DNA from: Akebia trifoliata
Lineage: Eukaryota; Streptophyta; Magnoliopsida; Ranunculales; Lardizabalaceae
Assembly: GCA_017979445.1 (NCBI GenBank)
Contig: CM030705.1
Span: 16,509,040-16,573,039, forward strand
Direction of reading: 5' to 3'
DNA length: 64,000 nt
Both the position numbers and the translations under genes were made by a program. Positions 48,301 through 59,865 of this stretch are shown piece after piece. Under the pieces are notes generated by a model. That model was not told the origin of the DNA. It ran no database searches and worked only from the letters and a program-made list of their open reading frames with translations. The stretch's first letter is position 1; each line of letters opens with the position of its first letter.

Positions 48301-48681
48301 GGGAAATGTTCAGCACCCTAAGTTTTACCACACACTTTAACAAACGTTTTTTGTCCTACATGGGTTAGAAGTTTTGGAATGAGCTGATTTTTGGTGAGGA
48401 TGATCTCTATGATTAGAAGATCATCCTCCCCAAAAATCAGCCCATTCCATAATGTTTAGCCCCATGTTTACACGTTGAAAAATCGTGGACCGTCCATTTT
48501 TTGTAAATCAATTTTGATGGGGTTAGAAGTTTTGGAATGAGCTGATTTTTGGTGAGGATGATCTCCTCACCATAGAGATCATCCTCACCAAAAATCAGCC
48601 CATTCCGAAACTTCTAACCCATGTAAGACAAAACGCGTTTGTTAAAGTGTGTGGTAAAACTAAGGGTGGCGAACGGGACCC
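48301..48681. mobile_element. Double-hairpin foldback element, copy 3
   Basis: The ends are GGGAAATGTTCAGCACCCTA and (reverse complement) GGGTCCCGTTCGCCACCCTT; the terminal repeats continue in TTTACCACACACTTTAACAA. Inside are two hairpins made of four GCTGATTTTTGGTGAGGATG blocks in alternating orientation, with CCATGTTTACACGTTGAAAA between them. It lies only 18 bp (TA repeats) from the right end of the urease-carrying element and is itself followed by TATATATAT. Confidence 0.85.
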
Positions 48682-48828
48682 TATATATATTTATAGATTA
48701 CTATCTGCTTTATGGATAAAGTAAGACGAGTATCCTAATATGAGGTAACTACAATCCTAATCTAATGTAACTAAGAGGTGTTGGAGTTTGTATATATAAA
48801 TATAAATATATATATAGATATGGGTCCC

Positions 48829-48978
48829 GTTCGCTGGCTAACGGTTTGACAAATTTTTTGACAAACTTATATGGGTCGTTCGATATAACGCGATCTGACG
48901 GTTTGGATTTAATCTCAGCGAAATATAAATTTATACATATATTTGCCGCACCGTCCCTCGAAAAATAATCATTTTATA
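48829..48978 (+). mobile_element. Left end of another TA-flanked element
   Basis: GGGTCCCGTTCGCTGGCTAA directly follows a TA-rich tract and shares its first 12-20 bases with the right end of the element at 48,681 and with the end at 2,147. It continues through GATCTGACGGTTTGG. A right partner is not seen; the next TA run begins near 48,976. Confidence 0.45.
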
Positions 48979-49267
48979 TATATATATATATATTTATAGA
49001 TTATTTTGAGTATTTTGAGAAACTCTATCCAGTGTCAAGGTCGAAAATAGAAAAAAAAAATCTTAATGACATTTGCAGTGTCGAATTCAATGTTAAAATT
49101 GTTGATCTCTATAGTAAAAAGTGTTGAATGCAAAATAAAAATAATAAATTTTGAACTCGACATTAAAATTGTTAAACTTGACAGTAAAAATTGTTGAATT
49201 CAACACTATAAGTGTGATTAAGATTATCATTATTATTTTTTTCGTTTTATCTATGAATAAGACTGTA
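48979..49267. other. Intergenic, nothing recognised
   Basis: AT-rich sequence with several near copies of AAAATTGTTGAATTC/ACTCGACATTAAAATTGTT; no gene. Confidence 0.35.
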
Positions 49268-49423
49268 GTGACCTCAGGCTGAAACCGCATATTGCACTTC
49301 TAGACGTGAAAGTGCATGGGAACCATAGATGTTTTTTCATTGAGATATGAGTGAAAAAGCATCTATGATTCCTATTCACTTGCACGTCAAGAAGTGCGAT
49401 ATGAGATTCCTGCCTGAGGTCAC
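49268..49423. mobile_element. Near-perfect 156-bp foldback element
   Basis: GTGACCTCAGG at the left is answered by CCTGAGGTCAC at the right, and the arms stay paired for about 70 bp (TTGCACTTCTxGACGTGxAA, ATAGATGxTTTTTCA), leaving a loop of only a few bases around GAGATATG. Transcription would give a long hairpin. The central part is shared with the hairpins at 7,933 and 8,150. Non-coding. Confidence 0.8.
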
Positions 49424-50034
49424 TCCAGCACAACTCTTTCTTTATTTATTTTTGATTTTTTTGACCTTAACACTAAACATATCTCCTCAAAAATGTCCAA
49501 AATGCATGTATTACATTTGTGAAATGAACACTATAATCAAATGTTACAACAAAGTCTTCAAAACATTTAAAATCTCAACTTCGTTTGCAATTTTTGGTTA
49601 CAAATTATCAAATCGATCGGAAAACATATCTAAATGTAAAAAATTAGAAGTATAATTCTTTATTCGTCATTCACCATAAAGAATTACCGAAAATGATTGC
49701 AAGCCTTATCTAGAAACCTATGTGAAAGAGATGAGAAAAAGGTAGTTCGGTCACACTAAAAATATTATAAGGAGAGATGAGGTTGAGGGACCATTTTGAT
49801 AATATAAGTTCACTAAATGAACTATTTTTATACTATAAAATAGATTGCACTCGAGTTTTTTCCAAAAGAGATTTACAATTAGGAATCTAACACACCAAGA
49901 GTTTGGAAGCTACAGACAGTACTGTACTCTCTTTTGAAGTTTGGCCAGTTCGATCTTTAGAGAGACACCGCCGACGTCAACCACAGAGCAGTGTTGTTGT
50001 TACAGCCCAAAGAGAGGACTTGGTTTCCCACACC
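49424..50034. other. Intergenic, left flank of the copia provirus
   Basis: No domain recognised. The sequence around 49,890-50,034 (higher GC, CACCGCCGACGTCAACCACA) continues beyond the provirus at 56,361, so it was one piece before the insertion. Confidence 0.35.
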
Positions 50035-50039
50035 AGTAA

Positions 50040-50954
50040 TGTTATTTTTGAATACTGATTTCTTATGGCAAACAGAGAAGAAGTTAGAACAAATCTTAAT
50101 TTCGAAATTGAATGTAAAAGAAAAATATTACCTAAAAAGAAATGGTTGAGGCGTGCACAAAGCACTGTCCTAAAACGAAATTTGCCCCTGCTACGGTACC
50201 ACAGTCTGTAGGCGTTCGTTCTGCAGGATTCAACAACCCACGTATCCAAAAGGGTACTCTAAATTGGAACGTAACTTCGAACTCGACGATGTTGTGTGCT
50301 CTCACAACGAATAATAAATTACTGATAATTCGAAAATATAAAATAGCAGAGAAAATTAAGTAAGTTTAAATCGATTAAACAATTGATATAAATAAAAGAG
50401 AAAGTGACTGTTTAGAACAGTCACAAACTGGTTCCGAACAGACACATTGTGCTGTTTCAGAATAGACATACTTGTTCAAAATAAAATTGGGCTTGGGCCT
50501 TCATAATTAAAGCAAAAACGGGCCTTTTCGCGCACCCACGTGAGGTGTAAATCCGAGAATTTGCACCCCCTTGCGCGCACGTCGTACGTGCGCACACGCA
50601 TTAAGGTTTTCGGACCGGTGGATCCAAATTCCTATTAGAACCATGGGTTTCCCTCTTGGACCCCTGTGAGCCCGCCCACTACTTCTATCCACTTTAAAGC
50701 TATTAGAAGTACAACTACTTAAGAATTACAAATCAATTCTTCTCCTAGTCGATGTGGGACTAAAATTACTCAAGGCAAAATCAAAACATTCAACTAAACA
50801 TAAAGCAATAAAGTAAAAAAGCATAAAGCATAAAGTAAAAAGTAAAAAACAAACATGGGATTTAAATACCCTATGGTTAATAGATTGATTTACCATATGG
50901 TTGTAATTACATGAATATTAAAGGGTTTTCTAATTCAACCCTTTAATTCCAACA
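50040..50954 (-). repeat. 3' LTR of the copia provirus
   Basis: 915 bp. It contains a CpG-rich patch (GCACGTCGTACGTGCGCACA at about 50,577) that is unusual in this AT-rich window and is shared with the other LTR. The differences from the 5' LTR are scattered single bases and a few small gaps. Confidence 0.93.
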
Positions 50955-51621
50955 ATCCCCCACATGAATGCAGAAAACTCAAAATAAAAATATATAAAAT
51001 ATATAAAGAGAGAGTACTTTGAACAACCATGTTTCAGTATAGGTGTCTTTTGGACTTGAACCTTACCTAGTATAAGTCTATCGGATTTACAAGTCGATCA
51101 GTGGACTTTAAGCCTTGAACTGTCAACCTTTAGTGTAAACCTAAACAATAGACTATACACACAGGTTACTCAATCAACTATCAAGTTCTATCGATGGTGT
51201 TCATTTTGGCCCTGAACATATCCTGGTATTATGAGTGCTTTAGAGAGCTTAGCCTTAACTCTCATAGAATCGGCCAAATTCTACACTCATTTAGGTGTGC
51301 CTATGAGAAGTACCCTGATATACTCCACTTTTACAAGTATAAGCAACATTAAGAATTATAATTCAACCTTTCTGTTTTACAGGCAACACTAAACACTTCA
51401 TAGGAATGGACTTGGAACACTTTGTTCCATTAGTGTTTTCTTTTTAAATTACATTCAACTGGTTTTCCCATTGAACCTATTTTTTGGGATCTCCAATCCA
51501 TTAGGTTGGGTTTCCATTGAAATAATTTTTAATCAGTAGGCTTTAGGCCCATTCCCCTCGAAGTCGATGCAACTAACTCTCTAGATAATCCTTTTGTTAA
51601 AGGATCCGCCAAATTTTCCTT
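50955..51621 (-). other. Non-coding spacer between pol and the 3' LTR of the provirus
   Basis: About 670 bp between the pol stop codon and the polypurine tract, without an open frame of note. It is longer than in minimal copia elements. Confidence 0.5.
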
Positions 51622-54600
51622 TTACTTTACAAAGTCAATGGAAATAATTCCATTAGAGAGTAGTTGTTTTACAGAGTTGTGTCTCCGTTTAATATGCATT
51701 GACTTGCCATTATATACATTATTTTTTGCTCTTGCAATGGCAGCTTGGTTGTCACAATGAATAGATATTGCAGATACTGGTTTAGGCCAAATAGGAATGT
51801 TAACAAGAAAATTCCTTAGCCACTCAGCTTCTTCACCAGTCTTGTCCATGGCAATAAACTCAGATTCCATGGTGGAACGAACTATGCACGTTTGCTTGGT
51901 GGATTTCCATGAGATTGCTGCACCTCCAAGTGTAAAGATATAGCCACTAGTGGATTTAGACTCTTCCGAGTCTGATATCCAATTGGCATCACTGTACCCT
52001 TCTAATACGGCAGGATACCTATTATAATGCAGCCTGTAACTCATGGTATACTTTAAGTATCTCATGATCCTCACCAAAGCTTCCCAGTGATCATGTCTTG
52101 GGTTGCTAGTGTATCTGCTTAATATATTTATTGAATATGCAATATCAGGCCTAGTACAGTTCATAATATACATTAAACAACCAATAACTTGAGAATATTC
52201 TAATTGAGAAACACCTTTACCAATATTTTTCATCAACTTACAATTTGAATCAAAAGGTGTTTTTGCAGGAATACAATCAAACTGATTAAAACGTTTCAAA
52301 ACATTTTCAATATAGTGAGATTGTGATAAACCAAATCCATTATTATTTCTAAAAATTTTTATTCCAAGAATTACATCAGCAGGACCTAAGTCTTTCATGT
52401 CAAAAATTTTAGACAATAATTTCTTAGTTTGATTTACAACATTTATATTAGATCCAAAAATTAGCATGTCATCTACATATAGGCAAATAATCACATAAGA
52501 ATCAAAGATAGTTTTATAATAAACACACTTATCAGCTTCATTGATTCTAAATCCATTTGATATCATTATATTATCAAAATTTTCATGCCACTCTTTTGGA
52601 GCTTGTTTTAAACCATATAAGGATTTAATTAATCTACAAACTTTATTTTCATGTCCTTTAATTACAAATCCTTCCGGTTGATCCATATATATTTCTTCAT
52701 CAAGTTCTCCATTTAAAAATGCAGTTTATACATCCATTTAATGAATTTCTAATTTATAAATGGAAGCTATAGCAATAATAATTCTAATGGAAGTGATCCT
52801 AGTAACAGGAGAATAAGTGTCAAAAAATTCAATGCCTTCTTTTTGCTTGTACCCTTTAGCCACTAATCTGGCTTTATACTTATCTATAGTTCCATCAGAT
52901 TTTAATTTTCTTTTAAAAATCTATTTACAACCAATTGTTTTATTTCTAGGAGGTAGATTAACGAATTCCTAAGTGTTATTACTCATAATTGAATCCATTT
53001 CACTATTTATAGCTTCTTTCCAAAATGGAGCCTCAGGTGTTGAAATTGCATTTATAAAAGTTTGAGGATCTCCTTCTAAGAGAAAACTAATAAAATCAGG
53101 TCCAAAGGATGTTGTTGTTTTAGTTCTCTTGCTTCTCTTAGGTTCTATATCAGACTCTTGTTCTCTAGGTTCATTATTAGTTAATTCAATGTGAGATCTT
53201 TTTAATGGTTTTTCAATTTTATCCTTACAAGGATACACATCCTCAAAAAATTCAGCATCTCTGGATTCAATTATAGTGTTAGGATTAATATCATTTATAT
53301 CAGATTTATAAACAAGAAATCTGTATGCACTACTATTAATGGCATATCCAATAAAAATACAATCTATAGTTTTAGGACCTAATTTTGTTCTTTTAGGTAA
53401 AGGGACAGTCACTTTGGCTAAACACCCCCACACTTTCATATATTTAAAAGTAGGTGTTCTACCTTTCCAAAGTTCATAAGGTGATTTTTCAGAATTCTTT
53501 AATGGAATTTTATTTAAAATATAACAAGATGTTAAAAGAGCTTCTGCCCATAAATTTAAAGGTACACCTGAACTAACAAGTAAATAGTTTACCATTTCTT
53601 TTAAAGTTCTATTTTTCCTCTCTACTACACCATTCTGTTGGGGAGAATAAGGAGCAGTGGTTTGGTGTGTTATTCCATTTTCTTGACAAAATATAGTTAG
53701 AGGATTAGATTCATATTCTCCTCCTCGGTCAGATCTTAAAATTTTAATTTTATTTTCAAGTTGATTTTCAACTTCTAATTTATAAATTTTAAACATTTCC
53801 AATGCTTCATTTTTGCTACTTAAAAAATATATCATACAAAATCTAGTGCAATCGTCAATAAAAGTTATAAAATATTTTTTACCGCCTCTAGATTGAATGT
53901 ATTTGAGATCACATAAATCAGAATGTATTAATTCTAAAGGTTTTGTACATCTTTCAATATTTTTAAAAGGTTTTTTTAGCAAATTTTGATTCAACACAAA
54001 TTTCACATTTTTTAGATACATCAATATGCATTTTAGGAATCATACCACTATTCATTAATTTGATAACTGATTTATTATTAACATGGCCTAATCTAGCATG
54101 CCAAATATTAGAATACTCAGAAACATAAGCAAAAGAATTAATATTATTAATAGAATCAGAAATTACATTGAGTTTGAATAATCCATAACATAGATAGCCC
54201 TTGCCCACAAACATTCCATTCTTTGTAATTATACATTTATCAGACTCAAACACCATTTTGAAGCCTCTCTTACTTAAAAGAGAACCTGAAACCAGATTTC
54301 TTCTGATGTCTGGAACATGAAGCACGTCATTCAGAGTCAGAACTTTGCCAGATGTGAAATTCACATTCACTTTTCCTTTTTCGATCACAGCGGATGTGGA
54401 AGCATTTCCCATGAATAACTTTTCATCTCCAACATTGTTGTAAGAGGAAAACATGCCTCTTTCAGAGCATATGTGTTTGGTGGCTCCTGTATCCAACCAC
54501 CAATCATTGGTATTTCCTACCAGATTCACTTCTGAAACAACCGCTGATAGGTTCTGAGTTTCAATCACATTGGCTTGTTCATGTTTCTTATGGTGTTGCT

Positions 54601-55333
54601 GATTTTTTCTTTTGCGACAGTCCTTAGCCCGGTGTTCAGGTTTATTGCAAAAATAACAATTTTTCTTGATCTTCTGGATATTGGCTTTTGGACCATGCAA
54701 GTTTTTCTTTACATATTTTTTCTGGAATCCGGGTTTGAATTTTCTAGTGAATTTGGAAGGTTCTTCTTCCACTACATTCGCTTTAGAAATCATAGAATTT
54801 GTTTCACTCTTCTTCTCATTCCTTCGGTTATCCTATTCAATTCTAAGTCTTATCACTAGATCCTCGAGTCCCATTTCCTTTCTTTTATGCTTCAAATTAT
54901 TTTTGAAGTCTTTCCAAGATGGTGGTAATTTTTCAATTATCGATCCAACTTGGAATCCTTCACTTATACTCATGCCTTCAGCATGAATCTCATGAATAAG
55001 GATTTTGAGCTCTTCGGATTGTGATACAACTGACTTATAGTCTACCATCTTAAAATCTAGAAAACGCCCAACAATAAATTTCTTTGTGCCGGCATCTTCT
55101 AAAGTATATTTCTTTTCAATAATTTCCCACAATGTTTTGGCAGACTCAATAGAGGAATACACCTTATAAAGAACAGTACTTAATCCATTTAGGATATAAT
55201 TCCGGCACATGAAATTGGAATGTTCCCATTTTCGATATTCGGTTCTTTTGATTTGGTCCTCCTCATCATCTAAAGAAACTGGTTCTTGAGTGATGATATG
55301 AGACAAATGTAATGTTGTTAGATAAAACAACAT
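51622..55333 (-). pseudogene. Copia gag-pol polyprotein, broken by stops and a frameshift
   Basis: In order from 55,333 downwards: gag (WEIIEKKYTLEDAGTKKF; IIEKLPPSWKDFKNNL), a zinc knuckle CYFCNKPEHRAKDC, protease (WWLDTGATKHIC), the pre-integrase motif (HARLGHVNNKSV), integrase (FITFIDDCTRF; RSDRGGEYES; SPQQNGVVERKN), reverse transcriptase ([31 protein letters not shown] at 52,468-52,479) and RNase H ([35 protein letters not shown]). Breaks: a stop after LRIE in gag, a frameshift at about 53,970-54,020, and stops at 52,969 and in the 52,690-52,970 stretch (for example, the usual GCKWIFK reads with a stop at W). Each stop fits a single base change. All main domains are otherwise recognisable. 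Confidence 0.92.
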
Positions 55334-55456
55334 TTTCTGTTGTCAGAATTTAAAATTCTTTCCATCGAATTTATCGGGTTTTTCACTGTGCACGGAATTA
55401 GAGACTGTCTCCATAGAAATCAGTAAAAGAAAAATAAAAAGAATTTCGTTTTAGAT

Positions 55457-56355
55457 TGTTATTTTGAATACTGATTTCTTATGGCAAAGAGAGAAGAAGT
55501 TAAAACAAATCTTAATTTCAAAATTGAATGTAAAAGAAAAATATTACCTAAAAAGAAATGGTTGAGGCGTGCACAAAGCACTGTCCTAAAATGAAATTCG
55601 CCCCTGCTACGGTACCACAGTCTGTAGGCGTCGTTCTGCAGGATTCAACAACCCACGTATCCAAAAGGGTACTCTAAATTGGAACGTAACTTCGAACTCG
55701 ACGATGTTGTGCTCTCACAACGAATAATAAATTACTGATAATTCGAAAATATAAAATAACAGAGAAAAATCGATTAAACAATTGATATAAATAAAAGAGA
55801 AAGTGACTATTTAGTACAGTCACAAACTGGTTCCGAACAGACACATTGTGCTGTTTCAGAATGGTTCAAAATAAAATTGGGCTTGAGCCTTGATAATTAA
55901 AGCAAAAACGGGCATTTGCGCGCACCCACATGAGGTGTAAATCTGAGAATTTGCACCCCCCCTGCGCGCACGTCGTACGTGTGCACACGCATCAAGGTTT
56001 TCGGATCGGTGGATCCAAATTCCTATTTAGAACCATGGGTTTTCCTCTTGGACCCCCGTGTGCGCGCGTGAGCCCGCCCACTACTTCTATCGACTTTAAA
56101 GCTATTAGAAGCACAACTACTTAAGAATTGCAAATCAATTCTTCTCCTAGTCGATGTGTGACTAAAATTACTCAAGACAAAATCAAAACATTCAACTAAA
56201 CATAAAGCAATAAAGTAAAAAGCATAAAGCATAAAGTAAAAAGCAAAAAGCAAACATGGGATTTAAATACCCTATGGTTAATAGATTGATTTACCATATG
56301 GTTGCAATTACATGAATATTAAAGGGTTTTCTAATTCAACCCTCTAATTCCAACA
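55457..56355 (-). repeat. 5' LTR of the copia provirus
   Basis: 899 bp, the partner of 50,040-50,954. It contains the same CpG-rich patch (about 55,965-55,990). A single-base or short-gap difference appears only every few dozen bases on reading the two copies side by side. Confidence 0.93.
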
Positions 56356-56360
56356 AGTAA

Positions 56361-56879
56361 TACCTAGATGCACATGAATAATTGACTCACTCTACGTTCC
56401 ACTTCGAGACATAATGACTCGAGAATACTTCACACTATACCTGAAAACTCCTTTCCTCATGGTTTTTAAGGTCTTTTACAACCACGAAGAAGTTGTGAAT
56501 TGTTGTAAGATAACTTGTTAACAAACTTGCCTATCATCTTGGCTTGATCGGCCATGTTGAGGACTTGTCTTGTTTTCTTCTTCACTTTTGATATGGGAAC
56601 TGGTTTGCACCATAAATACAATACAAGAAGAGTAAAAATGAATTGAAACAAACCCATCTAATCTTCATATAATAAATAAAAATGGAGTAAACTCAAAAGA
56701 GCAGAAATGTTTGATTGAAGACAATTAGGACCTAATTCTTAGACATGAATTTTAGTAATTTTGTTCATAAGCCGATATACTTTCAACCTTTTAGATATAT
56801 CAATATTTTATATATGTGCCATAAAAGCATCTTTGTAATTTCATTTGTTTTCTAGTTTTATATATACGATGGTTCATAG
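56361..56879. other. Right flank of the provirus, with one small open frame
   Basis: Before the insertion this was contiguous with 49,424-50,034. It contains the small frame described next. The rest shows nothing recognisable. Confidence 0.35.
56466..56657 (-). CDS. Small open frame with a hydrophobic N-terminus, unknown
   Basis: 63 codons starting MGLFQFIFTLLVLYLW, a segment that would fit a signal peptide or membrane anchor, followed by a basic, hydrophilic tail (ISKVKKKTRQVLNMADQAK). I do not recognise a family. The frame is short enough to arise by chance in this AT-rich DNA, and no TATA box or spliced partner is obvious, so this may not be a gene. The provirus lies about 110 bp downstream of its stop. 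Confidence 0.2.
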   Translation of the reverse strand: MGLFQFIFTLLVLYLWCKPVPISKVKKKTRQVLNMADQAKMIGKFVNKLSYNNSQLLRGCKRP

Positions 56880-59514
56880 TGAGAGTACAGTTCAATTCCT
56901 ACTTTCTTCATTTTTTTATAGTATAAACTAGATTTTTCTTATCTGATTTGTACCCGTTATCCTCGTGGTGGTTAAAATTCTCTGTTTGGAGGATTTTGTT
57001 ATCGTGGTTAGAAACTATCCATAATGTGATCATAGATCAAGGGAGTTTCGTCAGTTATTAGTGGTTGGTTGTGGTTGTTAGATTTTAGATTGTATTTCTT
57101 ACCTTAAAGGTACCTTGCGATTTTTATCTATTGGGGTTTTAAAACCCTACTACTTCATTGAGACAAATTTCTCTTTTTTCTTGGAGGTTTTTTGCACATC
57201 TTGACTATAAGGAATTTGTGTTGAGGAGATTTTTTGACAATAGAAAATCATTCACAAAAATATCTAAAAGGAAAAAAAAATAAAATTATGGGGGAAGCAT
57301 CGAAAATTGCTGATTATTTGGTAATCAATTGTTTCATCATGGAGTAGAAGACTATCTTGGGTATATCTACTGATTTAGTTGGAACTTAAATAACTTTCAT
57401 TTGCTTAAATGGAAATAACTACATATAGTGGTCGAAGGCTGTGGAGATCTTTCTGAAGGCCAAGGGTAAGAAATCTCACCTAACCAAAGCGAAGTCTGAT
57501 TCTCTTGATGAAAAAGTCATTGAGGTATGGAAATAAGAAGCTGCTCAGATTGTTACTTGGTTGTGGAACAGTATGGACTATAAATCAGTGTTAACTTTAT
57601 GTTTTTAGATACTGCAAAGGAAATTTGGGAACAATTGAGGCCTATGTATTCGGGATCCAATAATATTACCCGAATTTATGAGATGACTTAACAGTATTTC
57701 TCTCTATAGCAGGATGACAAAACTCTGGATCAGATCTTCACTTCATTGATGCGTATGCATGAAGAGCTGGAACAATATCAACCCATTTCCAGTGACATCT
57801 TTCAAATATAGAAACAAAGAGAGGATATGAATGTTATTCGTCTTTTTTCATCCTTCTGATCAGAGTATGATGCAGCCAAGCCTCAAATTTTAGGAAGTCT
57901 TAATCTTCCTTCCTTGACTGATGTTTTCTCCAGACTAAAAAGGATTACTCCACCAAATAGTGGGCAATTTACGAGTGATTGCTATGTTTTAACAACTATT
58001 AAAAATTGTGATAGTCGTGGTCATAAAGGTAGTTGTGGGGGATGTGGTGGTGGTAGTCATGGAGGTAGATGTGGTTGTAGAGATTCAAGAGGAGGCCATG
58101 GAACCCGAAAATGTACCTATTGTGGTAAGGATGGGCACATTATTAACTTTTGCTGGTTTCTTCATGGGAAACTAGTTGTCCCTCAGGCCTCATTATTTTT
58201 GCTTAAAATGTTATTCAGCCTACTATTTCATCTGACCATAGTATAGAGAAGGAATCCATTGTCTTTTTATGAGATGAGTATGACAAACTAGTTTCCAACT
58301 CATCAGTTATTACTACTTTAGCCTAGATAGGTAAGTAATCTACCTATTTATTGTCATCTACGAGCCCTTAGATTATTGATTCAGGTGCATCAAATTATAT
58401 GATAGGTAATTCTCATTTGTTATCAATTTTTTCTCCATCTTCTTGCCAAAACGTTAAATTAGCTCATGAGCCATTTTCAAAAGTTGTTGGGTTAGGAACT
58501 TCACAACCTAATCGTAGTCTTTCTTTATTTTCAGTATTTTATGTTCATAAATTTCCATTTAATCTTCTTTTTGTGAGTCAACTTACAAAGAAATTGGATT
58601 GTTCAGTGATATTTTCCTTTTCTCACTGTATTTCAAGATCTCAAGACGAAGAAGATGATTGGTGGTGGGCGTAAAATAGATGGTCTATATCTTTTCGACA
58701 GTGCTCCAGTCCTAATAACTCTTCATTCATCTTCTAACACCTTACAATGACATTATTGACTTGGTTATCATTCTCCTCATCTTTTACAGAGTAGTTCTCG
58801 CTTTAAATAAAGACTTCATACTTAGTTGTGAAGCGTGTCGGTTTAACAAACATCATAGTGTCTTTTCTACTTAGTTTGAGTTATAGAAAATCCAGTCTTT
58901 TCGTTTGATTCATTCTGATGTATGGGTCCCTTCCCCTACTGCTTATTTAGGTTTTAAATATTTTTTTATTTTTGTGGATGACTATTCAACGATGACTTGA
59001 TTATTTTTAATGAAGGGTCGTTCTTAGTTGTTTAATATATTTTAGCAGTTTCATATGGAAATTCAAACTCAATTTAGTACTTCTTTATGCATTATATGTT
59101 TTAATAATGCATTTTTTTCTTGGTCGTTATATTACTTATTTCCAATCTCACGGAATCATCCATAAATCATCTTGCGTTCATAGTCATCAACAAGATGGGG
59201 TAGTTGAACATAAAACCACCACCTTCTTGAGGTTGCTTATGCCTTAATGTCTTAGATAAAAATTCTCAAATATTATTGGAGTGAGGCTGTGCTTACTGCA
59301 TGTCATCTCATCAACCATATGCCTATTGTTGTCTTTGATAGTACTTCTCCATATCAAATCTTATTTCCTAATTATCCATTTTTTTATCTTCCTCTTTTTA
59401 TTTTTGGGTGTGTTTTGTTCATCACATTAGTCTTTGTCATGACAAATTAGATCCCAAGAGTTTGAAATATATGTTTCTTAGGTACTCTCGTACCCAAAAG
59501 GGTTATTGGTATTA
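56880..59514 (+). mobile_element. Decayed Ty1/copia fragment (gag to integrase)
   Basis: Pieces on the + strand in copia order, with many stops and shifts: gag (LNGNNYI at about 57,407; VWK at 57,522; a YSGSNNITRIYEMT segment at 57,640-57,690; HEELEQYQPISSDIF), a glycine-rich stretch and zinc knuckle CTYCGKDGHIINFC (about 58,111-58,152), protease (IDSGASNYMIGNSH, 58,375-58,415) and integrase remnants (FIFVDDYS at about 58,965-58,990; HQQDGVVEHK at about 59,185-59,215). No reverse transcriptase follows; the element stops at the tandem repeat at 59,515. LTRs were not found. It is distinct from the provirus next to it. Confidence 0.75.
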
Positions 59515-59865
59515 TAGACACCCCAATTTGAACGAGCCTCCACTTGAAAGGACCAAAAAAATAATTTTTTAGCAAAATTTGTCAATGGGCCAAAAAAGCC
59601 CAAATTGTTGAAATGCGGCGATTTGATCAAATCAAAAGGTTCCTAAAACCCCTAAAGGTTTCATGGACCCACAATAAGGTTTTGCATGTGTAGACACCCC
59701 AATTTGAACGGGCCCTCACTTGAAAGGACCCAAAAATATTAGATTTTCTAATTAAATTCAACAATGGGTCTAAAAGGCCCAAATCACCTAAACATGGTAT
59801 TTTAATCAAATCAAAGAGTTCCTAAGACTCCCAAAGGTCTAAGGGACCCACTTTAAAGACTTGAC
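59515..59865 (+). repeat. Tandem duplication, period about 176 bp
   Basis: TAGACACCCCAATTTGAACG starts both copies (59,515 and 59,691). They run in parallel through CACTTGAAAGGACC, CAATGGGxCxAAAAxGCCCA, AATCAAATCAAA and a CCxAAAGGTxT segment. Two units only. The first unit abuts the broken end of the copia fragment. Confidence 0.8.

Larger units (their letters stand above)
50040..56355 (-). mobile_element. Ty1/copia provirus, complete with both LTRs
   Basis: 6,316 bp, flanked by the 5-bp duplication AGTAA (50,035-50,039 and 56,356-56,360). LTRs of 915 and 899 bp begin TGTTGGAATTA and end TAACA in the sense of the element (- strand). A polypurine tract (ATGTGGGGGAT in the element's sense) precedes the 3' LTR at 50,955. 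The order gag, protease, integrase, reverse transcriptase, RNase H is that of Ty1/copia. The coding region is open except for a few stops and one frameshift, and the LTRs are very alike, so the insertion is fairly recent. It cannot produce its proteins without repair of these breaks. Confidence 0.95.
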
